The translations under genes were made by a program, and so were the position numbers. The notes beneath the pieces were generated by a model. It was not told where the DNA came from, ran no database searches, and saw nothing but the letters and a program-made list of their open reading frames with translations. Below are positions 1 through 13,028 of a stretch of 64,000 nt of DNA, piece after piece (position 1 is the first letter of the stretch; each line of letters starts with the position of its first letter). Source of the DNA: Manduca sexta. Lineage: Eukaryota; Arthropoda; Insecta; Lepidoptera; Sphingidae. Location of the stretch: assembly GCF_014839805.1 (NCBI RefSeq), contig NC_051138.1, forward strand, positions 5,206,983-5,270,982. Direction: 5' to 3'.

Positions 1-3000
1 TGACAAAAAATATGTTCTTACCAACGAACGTACTCCTCAGTTGAAGACAGTAGATAAAATCTATATATGGGCTGTCCAAGAAAAAAATATGCTTTCACTT
101 TTACTTTTTCAATTGTTAGGTATGCCAATACAAGAAATTACTTCGATTTTTCATCGCTATAAGGAGACTTTCCCGTCCTCACACCCACCACTACAACTCC
201 TGTAAGTCAGGATCAGCAGTGGCACGCATTTTATGACACCGAGCAGTGAAGCTCAGCGACTCTCAGGGAAAACTAATATGTCATTATCCCGCAACGAAAT
301 TAATCAAATAGAAAGATAGGGAAGAGTTGGAAATATTAATTGTCCACTTCCCTCCAGAGCAATGCGGGTGACAAAATCATGATGTAAGGAGGCGATTTAA
401 CCTCAAGGATAGTGACGTTTACAACTAGATAAGCTAGTTATAAAGCACCACGGATAAAATTAAATGAAAGGGATTTTTCATCGCTATATGTCAAGGTTTT
501 TATTTTCCAGGTAAAGTTATACCTACAGAAAATTTTATTTAATTCTAGCCTTAACAAACTGATAAGTAATGCTCCACTTACATACGATGAACATATTTTA
601 TGCGAAGACGTGCATGTATTATAAAATTGAATATTCAATAGTATACCCTATTGACTAGAACCTAGGATGCTTAATAACAATTTCCAATCAAGGGTAAAAA
701 CTAACCGTCCAGTAAAATATGCAACTATCGATGTTATAGAGTAAAGTTGGAAATGTAAATACAGACCACTTTACCTATAAACTTTAATTAATTGTGTGTT
801 CACCGTTTTATTGCATTCTTCCGCATTTTATATATAACTATTTGGATGTAAGAGACAAAAGTTATCACCGATTATTTTTCTTTGTACGGCTTATAATAAC
901 TATGCGTGTTGGATACTACATTTTCGTTAAATGTGCAAATTCTATTTGCTAATGGTTGATATTGAATACGTCGTGCATAATGAAGCCCGTATTATGATTA
1001 ATATTATAATTCCTTAAATAATCAATAATTTATAAATCTATATTCAAAACTTATAATTAGAATAAACTAAATAAATTCACATATCATTTACAATAAAATA
1101 TTTCAAAAGAATGTAAGAGACGAATATACGTGACATAAAGTTTACGACCAAGACAGATTATAATTTATAAGTATAATAAAAACAGCAATAATAAAAATAA
1201 AAGCGACAAAAAAATTTAACGATGCCCTTCAACAAAAGACACGTTTAACGCTTATCAATTTCGTTCAAATATCTAAATAGAAACATCATAATAATACAAT
1301 AGTTCAATACAAATAAATATATGTAATGATGAGTGAAGACAAAGACTGTTTTGATAATAAAGGCCACAATATTTAAATATTTTTTATATTATTGTATAAA
1401 CTACTAACTGTGCCCGCGGCTTCGCTCGCGTGGAAATTAGTGTCTCACAAGGTTTTTCCTGGTTAAATCCCGGTGAATTCTAGCATAAAAAGTAGTACAT
1501 AAATCTTCCTCTAGAACAGCACTATCGTTTAGTAAAAAGCATATAAAAATCCGTTCAGAAGAGTTTAATAAAATCGATCACATACAGACAGACAACTTTT
1601 GAGGACTTTGTTTTATAATATGTATATTGTAATACCTTACTTTATACTTATTACACAAAAATGTATTGCAAGGTATATTTCCCAAAAACGTTTTTATTGA
1701 CAACCCACGAAACTATAATAGCATAATAATGTAAAACACACAAATTAACTTCCAAATTATTAAGTCCTTGGCTACTAAAATTGATATTGAATTTACAAAA
1801 ATACGCAACTCACGCAAAATGATGCACATTTTTTTTTATTTTAATCCTTGGCGAGTGCAATCTTTTTCCAATAAAATTTAACCAATACAGACAATTTGTA
1901 CCTGAAACTTAGAGCTCAATGATTCAGAATGATATTTATACGTATCAGGCCACAGGTGCAGAGCAGGATGAAGGATTATGAAATAAAATGATACTCTTAA
2001 TCAATTAATCTGATCAAATTATATTCAATTATAGAAGGAACGAAGATTATTTATTACTTACACAATTTAAAACACAAATAATGAACAAAAAAAAAATAAC
2101 TTTTATGTCAACTGTACGGTGCGTTTCAACTATTTGCGCGTGGTAAAGTCAACTTTCACAAAATCAAAATAGCTTTTAAATACGCCATTCTCGGCAACAA
2201 ATATGGGGGTCATATCAGTGCATATTAAGGTTCTCTATCGCCTTTCGGTTAGTCAGTTTGTATATTTAGTATAACACACTGTATATTGAATATTACACTC
2301 TATACATTCCTGCGTAAGAAATGACAAAGATCCGTTACACATTCACGCATGATACTTAACACACAAGACGACATAATTTATTTATGTAAATAATCGTAAA
2401 CATTTGACATGTTTATAAACCCCGTCAATACTTTATTTATTCTTATGTCTACTACATAACGGTGACAAAATATATTTTACAGAATATTTGAATACGCAAT
2501 ATTTCTATCGATCATTTTCTTTGCCAATACTTCCTTACATAACGCTCGACTTACATCGCTGGGTTCTTCATGTGAAATTACAATGATTGTTTATGTGAAA
2601 TAGCAATGGAACTTTTACATTTTCCTTATCGTTCTACTGTTTGACGTGGTGCTATTAGTACGTAACGTAATTTACATAGAGCTAGATTACAGAAAGTAAA
2701 GTTATTGTGATGTAGTGAGAAAACTAAATTTTAAGAATAGCAATTCCTTTTATTATAACCTCATAGACTAATAGTTACAGTTATATTATTGTTGTCCTTT
2801 ATTATGACGTCAGTCTGGGACCTAATTTTATTCCCGCTCTAAAATTCGGTCCAATTGGCGTTGTTAACGATACTAAAAATTAAAAACGAGCAATAGGGGA
2901 CCGACCTATTCTTGATTTTGTACATTATTCTATATGTAATGGTTAATAATACGAAAAAGAAGCACTCCTGGGAAAACTGCCTAAATATTGGTTAAAAAAT

Positions 3001-5650
3001 GAGCGAGTAATTCATATTTAAAATATTGTAATGTGCAGAAGTGGGCGCGATGAGGGGATATCGCTTTATCTCTTTCTTTTGCACGCGTCGTAATTCCCGA
3101 TGACGTCACATGTGGGTATTTCGTCTCTTTTCTGTTTCTTGTTAATTACCCCTTCCACCGAAATTCAAAGACTTATAACTTATTGATTTTTGACCGGATT
3201 TCAATAATTCCTTCTGTGTAATAATTTATATTATGTAAATATTTGATAATAGTAAAGAACAAAAATGAGTCCGGTACCCTATTGTCTTCGTAGGTGCTAA
3301 TAGAAGTAGACCACGATAAAAAAAATAAAATATTTTAGGCTTCGACAATGCGTCTCCAAATAGCCAAATGATTGCAAACAATAAAAACCTACTTCGTACA
3401 ATTTATTATAATTGAGATAATCCTCGCACAATGTCAAATGGGAAATTGAGTACAATAAAATTTTAATAGGCGATGTGACGTATACACATATTTTTTTTAA
3501 TCCTCTGCGTTTCCCGCAAAAAAAAAATTATAATTTTTGTGAATAGGCAAATTGTGCGCAAATAATACAATTAAGAATACAAAAAAATTGATGACATGAA
3601 TATTTTAGGCATTATATCTTACATTTTTCATGGGAAAATGTTAAAGATAATAGATACTTATATTAATTAGTATTATTATAGTTTTTAATTGAATGTATTT
3701 TTCATGATTTTTTTAGAATCAATTAAGGCAATCATTAGATGATGTTATCCAACTATTTAGATAACACATCATAATATTATTACAATCCGATTTTTTTTAA
3801 TTTGGAATGCTCAAATAAAATTGTAAACGTCTATTTTGATTGTACTGCGTACAACCGCAATAAACTAAACAATTCATGATACATTTTATCATTACGAAAT
3901 GACATGGCATTGACTCAACCTCGGAAATGAAGCTGAGTCCTCGCTATCAACATCCATGTTACGCGTTCCAGGCCTATCTGACAAATAATACGTATTATTG
4001 ACTAGTCACGGGGGTACGTCATAGTATCCAAGTGATAAGTTCACTGATAGCAATTGTTTTTTATTAAATTTTGATACAGCACAAAATATTTTTACTATAG
4101 CGCATATTGGCAGTGAAATCGGCGTTGCAGATAAAACACAAATAAATTAATACGAAAAACGGAATGTTATTGTGTTCATATCGCGTTAAAGTTTCTTAGA
4201 TTGTCCAGAATTTGGATATAAAAATATTATCTGTTATTTAGTTTATTTATGATAGAATTAGCGAAAAATACATTTCTTATTAGACGAGATAATGTACAAC
4301 GAACTGCTGAACAAAATAATTTACGTTGAACATAATTTCTTATATGTAAAATAGAATTGTAACTTTTTTATTTCTTTCGACCATGTATTCTTCTTTGACA
4401 TGTTGATACCATTGACTGATATTGACCATTTGGCACAGATATTCCATACTCATGACATCCGCGCTTACATAGAAATAGACAAAGCAATCCGCAATCCAAA
4501 ATACAGAACGAATAAATAGATTCCAATTTTAAAATCAGAAAATATGATTAATCAATACAATGAGCATGATATCGTAACTTTCGTTCTATAAATAATGCGC
4601 AATCTATTGTATTAAAAATAAGAAAGAACACAATAGAATAATGAGTAGCAATTGTTTCTTCATTAGACACATCTTGTGGGGCACCTTGAGCTAGGACTCA
4701 AGGCGGATTAGAAACTATAAAGATCTTTGCCAGACCGTGTAGGGCGTCACTTCAAGTTTAAATACATATTCCGCGTCTTTTTCGTTTAGTGTAACGTAAT
4801 TTACTAACTTGCTGTGCATGCCTAAATTATTACGTTTACTTTTAAATGCAATACATTACAATGGCAATTACTTTCGAATAAAGCGGAAGAGTCACCACCT
4901 TAGTTCTTTATATATTACATATATATTTATGTTTAATAATATTTATATATCTATATATATATATATTTACTAGATGACCCGGTGAACTTCGTATCACCTA
5001 CATACATTTATTATTATTATTTATTGTGAAACACAATTTTGCCATACAATACGTATGTTATCATTATCTGTCTCTCGCTAGTCGAGAGTACGATTTGCAC
5101 GTGAAGTAGCTCGTCGCACATTTGATTAACTTCGACGATCTAAGTCATCTTCTCCGTGGCATTTTGCGACAATAACATTAAATAGTTTTCGCGCACTGAC
5201 AAATTGATGATAGATTTTAATAATAGTCTTGAAATTGATTTATTTATTTTCTATTTTTGAGAACCTACAGACACTTTTACACTTTGTTTATTTCTGAAAT
5301 GTTTTGTATTTGAACAAAATAAACCAAAGAAATCGGACCTCATAGTACAACTATGAAACAGACAAATTTCTGAACGCACCTATATATGTGACAGCCAGGC
5401 CAATTCTTTATTTCTAAAAAGAGAAAAGACATGAAATGTTTGACAGGTAGGAACATTTTGTATTGAAAACTTATATTGTCGTTTTTAGTATTTTCCGTTA
5501 TTTATTATTTATGTTCGTCACCGTTTAATCCATCCCTGGACTTCCACAAAAAATTCAAAACCAAAATTAGCCAAATCGGTTCAGCCGTTCTCGAGTTTTA
5601 GCGAGACTAACGAACAGCAATTGATTTTTATATATATAGATTATTTGTTA
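1..5650. other. No gene seen; A+T-rich with LINE-like 3' ends
   Basis: No exon or long frame is supported. CCCGCGGCTTCGCTCGCGTG at about 1409 and GTTCAGCCGTTCTCGAG at about 5579 are parts of repeats of the kind found at LINE 3' ends. Similar decayed blocks occur at 10395-10600, 15200-15450, 18000-18165, 22480-22690, 27255-27420 and 52820-53015. TGACGTCA sites lie at 2805 and 3101. Confidence 0.5.
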
Positions 5651-5689
5651 TTTGAACTTTTAAATTTTCAACCCTTCTTTCATGCACCT

Positions 5690-5800
5690 ACCATGATTAT
5701 CTCGGCACCACCCTAAGGTTGGCTGGTAGAATGCTATGGCATTAAGTCCGCCTGTATACATTTGTATATGCAGTGCTAAATAAATAAATAAATAATACAT
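5690..5800 (+). repeat. LINE-like 3' end ending in an AATAAATAAATA tail
   Basis: CCACCCTAAGGTTGGCTGG and GGCATTAAGTCCGCCTG lead into a TAAATAAATAAATAA tail. A related reversed piece (CAGGCAGACTTAATGCCG) is at 45730-45800. Confidence 0.5.
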
Positions 5801-5837
5801 TTACGCATTTAAACGCATTATGCATTTTTTTTATTGC

Positions 5838-6122
5838 TGTGAATGACGAGATGAGCTTGCCGTTCGCCTGATGGTAAGTAATACGACCGCCCATAAACAG
5901 TAGGAACACTATCCAACAACTTGAAATAGACAGTATTGTTGGTATTCGACATCCTGAGACGTGAGATATTAAGTCTCTTTATGTCCAGTAGTTACACTGG
6001 CTACAGTGTCCTTCAAACAGGAATATTTATGTTACTACACACAGCTGCTTGGCGGCAAAAATAGACATTGCAGTGGTACCACCGTCCTGAGCGTCATGAG
6101 AGACCGACCACCAGTAGTAATT
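5838..6122 (-). repeat. Dispersed repeat C, minus copy
   Basis: Carries TTGCCGTTCGCCTGATGG, CGCCCATAAACAGTAGG and GCTGCTTGGCGGCAAAAATA, which are the reverse of blocks in the copy at 6430-6718. No protein is encoded. Confidence 0.65.
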
Positions 6123-6429
6123 GTGATTTTCAATTATATTAAACTAGGTAGCCCTAGATAGCTTAACCAAAGGCCTTATATGCTTTTATATGGTTCCGTG
6201 AAAATGACTATAAACAAAGAAACAAGGTTGAGGCTATATCTAGTAAAGCAGAGCTATTTATAAATTGCTAACTATGTCCTCAATTCGATGCGTATTCTAG
6301 ATTTTTTACATAAACTTAAAATTGAGATCACGGTCATACACTGATCGACAGAAACCTAGCGAAAACAATTGTTAACAGAGAAAGATTGCTTAAAGATGAG
6401 GCTTCTTTCCAATAATAAGTCTACTTACT

Positions 6430-6718
6430 TGTGGTAGGTCTCTCATATGTGAGAGTCCGCCTGAGTAACTACCACCGCAATGACTATTTCTGCCGCCAAG
6501 CAGCAGTGTGTAATCACTGTTGAGTTGCGGTTTAAAGTACATTGAAGCCGGCGTAACTACTGGAAATAATGAGATTTAACATCTCACGTCTCAGATAGTG
6601 AGCGCAGTGGAATACCAAACAATACTTTGTGATTCAAGGTGTTGAATGGTGTTTCTACTGTTTATGGGCGGTCGTATCGGTTACTATCAGGCGAATGGCA
6701 AGCTCGGCTCGTCATTCA
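6430..6718 (+). repeat. Dispersed repeat C, plus copy
   Basis: Starts at GTGGTAGGTCTCTCATATG, includes TTTCTGCCGCCAAGCAGCAG and ends at CAGGCGAATGGCAAGCTCG. Other copies lie at 5838-6122 (reverse), 43085-43345 and 55020-55210, with short pieces near 21560 and 29230. Confidence 0.7.
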
Positions 6719-6990
6719 AATTAAACTTAAACTTCAAGCAGGTGTCCCATGTATCCGCCCTGTGGAATGGGGGCGTTTGGAGAATTCCACCACGGTATCC
6801 GCGGCCTGTCGTAAGAGGCGACTAATAGGGGCCACGAAGGGGGTCGTTGGCGGGCAGCAGGGGGCTGTCCGCCCTAGTGCATTTCTGCGCATCTTTGCAC
6901 ATTTGTCTGTTAACCCCCGGGTTGGACGGCAGTGTGTGTAGTTGACCTCACGCTGCCGTAGACGCCGAGGGCGTCCTTCGGTGCGCCCCC
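6719..6990 (+). repeat. GC-rich LINE-like leader fragment
   Basis: A G+C-rich block contains GGAGAATTCCACCACGGTAT, GCGGCCTGTCGTAAGAGGCG and GACGCCGAGGGCGTCC. A decayed relative of the first part appears at 48391-48440. I recognise the motif from non-LTR element leaders in Lepidoptera. The 100-codon open frame over it is not taken as a gene. Confidence 0.4.
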
Positions 6991-7624
6991 CTACAATAGG
7001 AGATAGATTATTTAGTTTGTTTACTGCGATATCCTGACCTTCACGTCTTACAAATTAGAAACCTAGGCTTACAACATAATCTGAATCTAATATATTGTGA
7101 AGTTTATATTCTTATTAAAATTTAATAATTATACATGTACATATATTATACATGTATATATAGTCATAAAATTATGGCACTTGCGTCATGTTCAATAAAA
7201 ATCACTGCTAAATTTCATAATTGCTAATTAGAAAAAGGTCATCAAATATTTCACACTTGTAAATGGCATATGGCTATGTATATGTTGTTTGTTATTTTTA
7301 TTGTGTTTAAATATTTTACCACTATTACGAACCGTTTCAGAACTTTGACTAAATGCTACTGATCACAGAAATGTATAAGCGGAACAAAAATCACATTTTA
7401 ATCTATGCTCCGAATTATTTCGAAGCATAGAATATAATCTGATTTTTGTTCATGGGACATTAATATGTTTAATACGTCTCTGTTTATTACGATAAGAATC
7501 AATAAAAAATTACTTGAAATTTGTGAAACTTCCAAACATATTAAAATTTAGCATCTTCCTTCCTACTAATATTGTAGTAAAAAATTGTGAAAATATTTGA
7601 CTTGGACGCAGAAACCTAAAATAC

Positions 7625-7915
7625 GCGGTAGCCTAGTTGCAAATGAAACAATCTGCTAAAACGAAGGTTCAAAATCCGAGGCACACACCTCTGACTTTTC
7701 GAAGTTACGTGTGTATTGTTTGTTAATTATTGTCGTTTTAACGTTAAAAGAAATAATCGTGAGGAAACCTAAATATTTACAAAATTCTCACAAAAATAAG
7801 ATTTTTAAGATTTATGAAGTCTACCAACCCTTACAGGGCCAATGTGGTGGTCTAAGACTAAAAACCATCTCAGTAGTAGATAGAGACCTGTTTGCAGCAG
7901 AAGCATAGTATATAA
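7625..7915 (+). repeat. SINE-1 (tRNA-derived), diverged near-full copy
   Basis: The copy has a pol III-type head with A-box-like TAGCCTAGTTG and B-box-like GGTTCAAAATCC. It is followed by the family body ending in the CCATCTCAGTAGTAG region and a TA-rich tail. It is older than the copy at 28342-28665. Confidence 0.6.
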
Positions 7916-8699
7916 TATATATTAAAATTCCAAAATATATCATATTATTATCACATAATATATACATGTTATTATTAGATAGACTATGTCCTAGATAACC
8001 ATTAAGGCACTTATATCTTAGAAATTTGTTCACCTTCTGACCCTGAAGAGTGTTTCATACGAGCGCAACTGTGAGCAACACCTAGTGTAGTTTACAACGT
8101 TGGCAATACAATCATCAATTATAAAATTCAATGAGGAATTTCACAGTCATGATCGTAATAGAATAAAGGTCATCAGATATTTTATAATTAAAAAACGCGA
8201 TAATAACTGCTTAGAGCTGTTAGTAACAGTCATTATAATTACGAATATTGTAATATATAACTTGAAATATAAAATTAAATATATCTATTTGAATTAGTAG
8301 TGAGGTGTCCACACAGCTCGATTCCTACCGGTTTCCTTTTTACGTTTACTTATAATTGTCTCAGTTTTTTTTTTTGCTAAATTGGCCGCGATATGTTACC
8401 TAAGAAATTTTTTTGCTTCTGGATACCTTACCTTTCGAAAAATTTCTAACTTCGCAATTCATTTGTATACCTTTTTAACTATATCAAACATAATACAAGA
8501 TATTTGAATACCTTAAAGAATTTATGATCAAGCATTCTTGTAAACAAATTACATCATTACACATACAAGGCATTTTTTATAATAAATTTCTCAGTCATAA
8601 ACAATATAATATTGTGGTAATTTTTAAACAAACACACTAAAAATAAATAGACGCTAGAGCCCGTCGTAAGCATTTCAAATTCAGGTATAGGTTATTTCA

Positions 8700-8965
8700 T
8701 CCACGAAGACGCGCCCCACTCTTTCCCCTTATCACTTACAATGTGCGTGAGCAGCAAGTGCACACGCACACTACGATGGGTAGCGTCGAGAGCCGAGGCT
8801 GAGGCTTGGGTCCGTCCCCACATCGCAACACCCCGACTAAAGAGTGATGAAGTGACCTATAGTGGTTATACTTATAAAGCGCGGTTCCTAACAAGGTCCA
8901 TCATCCATGTTTTTGGTACCTTTTTTTGTGTTGCAATGCAAAAACATACTACGATATTTTCTTAG
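8700..8965 (+). other. GC-rich patch with an open frame, plus a short dispersed repeat
   Basis: 8700-8850 is rich in G+C with an open frame from 8741 (MCVSSKCTRTLRW...), not recognised. 8878-8965 shares GGTTCCTA.CAA and CATCCATGTTTTT with 27718-27805, so the right part is repetitive. Confidence 0.3.
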
Positions 8966-9504
8966 TTCTTTTATTATTAAATTTCATAATATGTCGGGAT
9001 ATGTTGCCAATTAATTAAAGGTTTTTGTTTATATTTTTTCATGAAACGTCTTTATGAAAATTTGTATATTAGGTGGGCCTTCAAAGGTTCCTTTACCTTA
9101 TAAGTAACATAAAATATTTATAGCTGATGCATTGAATGCGAAATCTGAAGTAACAAAACCTGCTGAAGTGTATTTTATTACTTAGAAATGTTATATTGAT
9201 GCAATGTTTTTAAAATGAGGTTATTTTATCGTTAGCATAAAATATTGTTGTTTGTTACACAAATATTTTTTGTTTGAATATTAATGATGATAGAACTTAC
9301 AATAAAAACAATATATTTTATTTATCTATCAAAAACTTTGCGAATGATAACCTCGACACTCAAATATTCTCGAAGTAAAATATGACAGATATAAATAAAA
9401 TCTATCTGTATTCACATTATCGTGTTTTAACTTTTAACAATTTTTACATCTTTTGATGCCTCTCTCCGAACAAATAGCGTTGAGGATTCATTCCGTACAT
9501 TTAC

Positions 9505-9707
9505 GACGTGACTTATGCACTCACCTTTCACCACGTGTTTCCCGTCTTATGGTATGATAGGAGTCGAGCCTATAGCCATATCGTACACTAATTCAAGTCT
9601 CCAGGGTAATACCAACTAGAAAACGCAATATCACTGCCCGACCCGGAGATTGAACCCGAGACCTGAACATTGCAGTCATACCGTAATACGACTATGCCAC
9701 CGAGACA
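9505..9707 (-). repeat. SINE-2 (tRNA-derived), diverged copy
   Basis: The right end holds the reversed head (GCCACCGAGAC) and the B-box-like region CGGAGATTGAACCCG. The body GAGTCGAGCCTATAGCC... matches the copy at 63579-63835. Confidence 0.6.
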
Positions 9708-9922
9708 GTTCCGTTGCAATAATCTTATTAAACAATAAACATACGTAATATGCATGAAGTACTCGAACACAAGGATCTTGATTAGATCATTATGATTATG
9801 ATATTATTTCCTCATACGTTTATGAGAGCCCATGCGCCTAGGCGATCGGTTGCACGTAGGCTATACGCATGCGTATTGATATTATTAGAATTGGTCATAC
9901 TGCTATAATAAATATATACTTA

Positions 9923-10155
9923 TGAGGATGATGGTAAGTGGTGTGGGATCCAATGAAATGTCAACTAACGAGAGATGATTACCCCTCGGCAGTCGATACA
10001 ATTATACCGGCATGTTGGAATTGGATATACATAGGCTGATCCCGGAACGCGACTACTTATGTGGGCCACTATGGCGGGCTTTTACACCTTGTGTACGGTG
10101 GTTGCTATCCGAGCGGATATAAAATTTATCCTACTACCAGCAATATATTTTTATC
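9923..10155 (-). repeat. Dispersed repeat D, minus copy
   Basis: Holds GGCTGATCCCGGAACGCGAC and GTACGGTGGTTGCTATCCG, the reverse of blocks in the copies at 29365-29600 and 39052-39268. Confidence 0.6.
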
Positions 10156-10620
10156 ATAATTTTATTATAAACGTAAAATTATTTTATTGACTTAGGTTAT
10201 AAAACCTATTCACAGATTATAATTTACCGGCTAATAAAAAACATCAAATGGTCCAATATAACAAATTATAGGTGTGATGCTTTTAGTTTAAAAATCGATA
10301 TTTTTATTTCGAGACAGTTTTTCACTTCAGCTTGCTCGTCCTCGCCTTTTCTAACTCCTCCCTAATAATTTGTAAAATATGATATAATTTAGTAACTAGA
10401 TTTGGCTGACTGCTTCGCACGCGTGTAAATTTTTCCGGAATAAAAGTCTCGCTACATATTTTCTCGGGATAAAAAGATGTGGTATTGCAAACTATAATCT
10501 ATTCTTGTGCCAAATTTCATCCGGATTCGTTCAGCCGTTCTGGCGTGATTGAGTGACATACATCAAAACTCGCATTTATAATGTTAGTATAGATTAAACT
10601 GTACCTACTCCTAATTTAAT

Positions 10621-10850
10621 TCTCGGTGGCGGTGTTTATTTTTTCACTCGGTGTGATAACACTGTGATCCGTGCAAAGTGATAAAACGTAATTCTGGTTC
10701 TGGTAAAAACGAAACGTAATAGCAGAAGCTCAGTATCAGCCGAAGTCTGTAATTTGTGCCCAATATGGCGACTAACTCATACCCTATCATATCATGGCGC
10801 GGAACACACATAATGAAAAGTGGGCACTCTGTTTGCACCTTTGTCTATCT
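10621..10850 (+). repeat. SINE-2, diverged plus-strand copy
   Basis: The copy starts with CTCGGTGGCG and contains GAAGCTCAGTATCAGCCG and TTTGTGCCCAATATGGCGA, in the order seen on the reverse strand at 63579-63835. The B-box region is eroded. Confidence 0.55.
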
Positions 10851-11217
10851 ATGTGTGTTTATTCTTGCTTTATGAATTTACTTCTATAAAAAAATATCAC
10901 CACCACATCAATACAAGTATCGCGAGTTTATTTTATATGCGTTAAATTTGAATTACTCCTTTATCTTCCATCATTAATTATCCAGCCGATTACCCTTTAC
11001 CCTTTAACAGTCATCACCACATTATTCAATAGATTATGTAAAAGTATGACGTGAGAAAGTTTCAACGCAATTATTTTAATAAATAACATTAATGTTGTTT
11101 ATCACGAATTCAAGTTCTTGATATAACCGGCAACTAAGGTTGCATCCTTGCATAATGAACATGGCCTATGTATCATACAATACAAATAAATTATTCCCAA
11201 TAGACTGTTATGTAAAA

Positions 11218-11550
11218 TTAAGGCCCAGTCCCCGTGTAAAGGCCCTTGAGCAATTCGTTCCATGCGTTGCTGCACACGACATACAGGCGGGAATACGCAA
11301 ATGTTTACGAATAATTTTCACAAAAAATAAATTGTAGGTATTTTTTTAAATCAATCTACTAAAATATTCTTAATTAAATCGAAAAATTAAGGCTATCAAA
11401 TTATTCCTTATTAAATTGTCTATCTAATAGTGTTGCAAATTAAAATTGTGTATACTTTGGGAGGATATGCACGGAATCAATAACTTTAGTAGCATTTCTA
11501 TTGCAATACTAACGAAACCATATCCTCATTATAAAAAATTTAAACAACCA
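11218..11550 (+). repeat. Dispersed repeat J, copy 1
   Basis: Shares GGCGGGAATACGCAAATG, CCTTATTAAATTGTCTATCT and ATATCCTCATTATAA with 58545-58830, and the middle part with 48580-48765. It is A+T-rich and not coding. Confidence 0.5.
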
Positions 11551-12174
11551 AAGTAAAAATAACATATTGTAGAAAAATTATGTTTTTTTTTTCTATATGC
11601 ACATATTTAAATTTCGAATAGATCAACAAACGGTTAGTGCGGAATTTTACTGGGAGAAGCGCCTTAATAAACACGACTACGTCGTAACGTATACCTTTGT
11701 AATAAGTGCTAATTTGCCCCAACAGAATGTGATAATATTCATTTATATAGAACTGAAAGATGTATAATGGCTTTAATTGTAATTGCTCTAGGAAAATATA
11801 TTGAAATATACTCGGAAATCCAACATTAATCTCCGTTTGCTATTATGGTACAATTCCGTTATACTTAGAAATATTATATTTAAATAAGACGCATGAATAT
11901 AGAATGAAGAAAATAAGTGAAATTAACAAAACATAATTTTTTTTTCATTGTGCTAACCCAAATGACCTAGAGATAAATATTTAAAAAACTAAGATATTCG
12001 TCAAAAACTAATTCAATGCCATTTCGTGGCGACCTAGGTACGTATCAAACAGGTGATAACTTATTTGAATCAACATCTTACATCTTCTTATAATTTGTCT
12101 GTTTGTTGAAAATAAACACAGAAACAACTGAACGGATTAAGACAAAATTTGCCGCACAAGCAGAAACATATTCT

Positions 12175-12354
12175 GGGCCCTTATTCTGTATGACAGTGTA
12201 AACGCGTAACGCGGCCGTGTCATGTTATCTTCGAGAAATGTGCGTGGAATGGTATTCTGTAAGCCAAATTTCTATAGTCCTAAACATGATGCGTTGTGTT
12301 ACGTGCTTGTTACGCACTGTCAAAATAACGTGCGGGATAGAGAATAAGGCCCCT
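12175..12354. mobile_element. MITE-like element with GGGCC-TTATTCT ends
   Basis: GGGCCCTTATTCTGTATG at the left is mirrored by GAGAATAAGGCCCC at the right, with inner ACAGTG and CACTGT also inverted. The 180-bp element has no open frame. Only one copy was seen here. Confidence 0.45.
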
Positions 12355-12559
12355 GGATTGACACATAGGTTTTTATTAACGACTCTTTAATATTTAGATT
12401 CTCGTTCTAACGATGCCCGACTTAACATGATAAATTAAAATCATTATTCTTACATTAAGACTAAATAGTTACCTGTAAAGGTTGACTATATATTCCTTAA
12501 AATCCAACAGCTAATTCTGGTACTATGATTTTCGAGTGCTTGTGGGCGATAATGTTTGA

Positions 12560-12652
12560 AGGCTTGTGAAGTCTGACAACCCGCACAAGGCCAGCGTGGT
12601 GGACTAAGACCTATACCCTCTTAGTAAAGGAGGCCCGTACTGCTGTAGGCAA
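12560..12652 (+). repeat. SINE-1, 3' fragment abutting the FERM exon
   Basis: The segment carries the SINE-1 body from GTGAAGTCTGACAACCCGC through GGCCAGCGTGGTGGACTAAG to AGGAGGCCCGTACTGC. It then meets the 3' end of the minus-strand FERM exon. Confidence 0.6.
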
Positions 12653-12801
12653 TTCAGTTGCAGACAGAACAGATAGCGCGTGAACTCCTCCTCAAGCCGC
12701 GCTGGGTCCGCCGTGTAGAACTTCACGCAGAACCGCAGCGTCGGCTCTAGCATCGACAGGCCCACTTGACGACACATCGGCTTCTCCACGTCCAGCCAGT
12801 A
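12641..12801 (-). pseudogene. Orphan FERM-domain exon, 3' end fused to a SINE
   Basis: On the minus strand an acceptor (TTCTTTTATCAG) is followed by YWLDVEKPMCRQ, then LRFCVKFYTADPARLEEEF and TRYLFCLQL. This matches the F1-F2 part of FERM domains (WLD..K, VKFY..DP..L.EE.TRYL..LQ) as found in band 4.1, FRMD, FARP and FERM-type phosphatase proteins. FERM domains link membrane proteins to the cytoskeleton. After LQLN the sequence passes into a SINE-1 fragment, where other members would continue with (K/R)(R/Q)DL. The only GT nearby (640/639) lies at or in the SINE. No neighbouring FERM exon was seen on either side. It may be a broken copy or a real exon whose donor is now supplied by the repeat. 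The frame is clean over about 50 codons, so any decay is recent. Confidence 0.5.
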
Positions 12802-12867
12802 CTGATAAAAGAACAAAAAATAAATTAATAATACAGGACCGGTGATGATACTCCCTTTATATCTACC

Positions 12868-13028
12868 AGTGGCGGAGAGTGGATATAGCCCGATTAATGC
12901 CGGCTTCCCTTTCGTAATTTATGTAAAATCGACTTATCATTAAAAAGATTTGTAGACCACATTTATGCATATTAGTACCTATATTGATGTGTTGGGTTCT
13001 CTTTTGGTTTATTTAACCCTTCGCCACT
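12868..13028. mobile_element. MITE-like element H, copy 1
   Basis: About 160 bp with inverted ends (AGTGGCGGAGAG... and ...TTCGCCACT). The interior CCGGCTTCCCTTTCGTAATT and TTTATGCATATTAGTACCT is shared with copy 2 at 34617-34779. There is no coding capacity. Confidence 0.55.

Noticed and set aside
6639..6941. 100-codon frame
   Set aside because: Spans repeat C and a GC-rich LINE-like fragment; no protein similarity recognised.
8741..8965. First exon of gene A
   Set aside because: No SFED-like strand and no convincing donor after codon base 1; the 3' part is a dispersed repeat.
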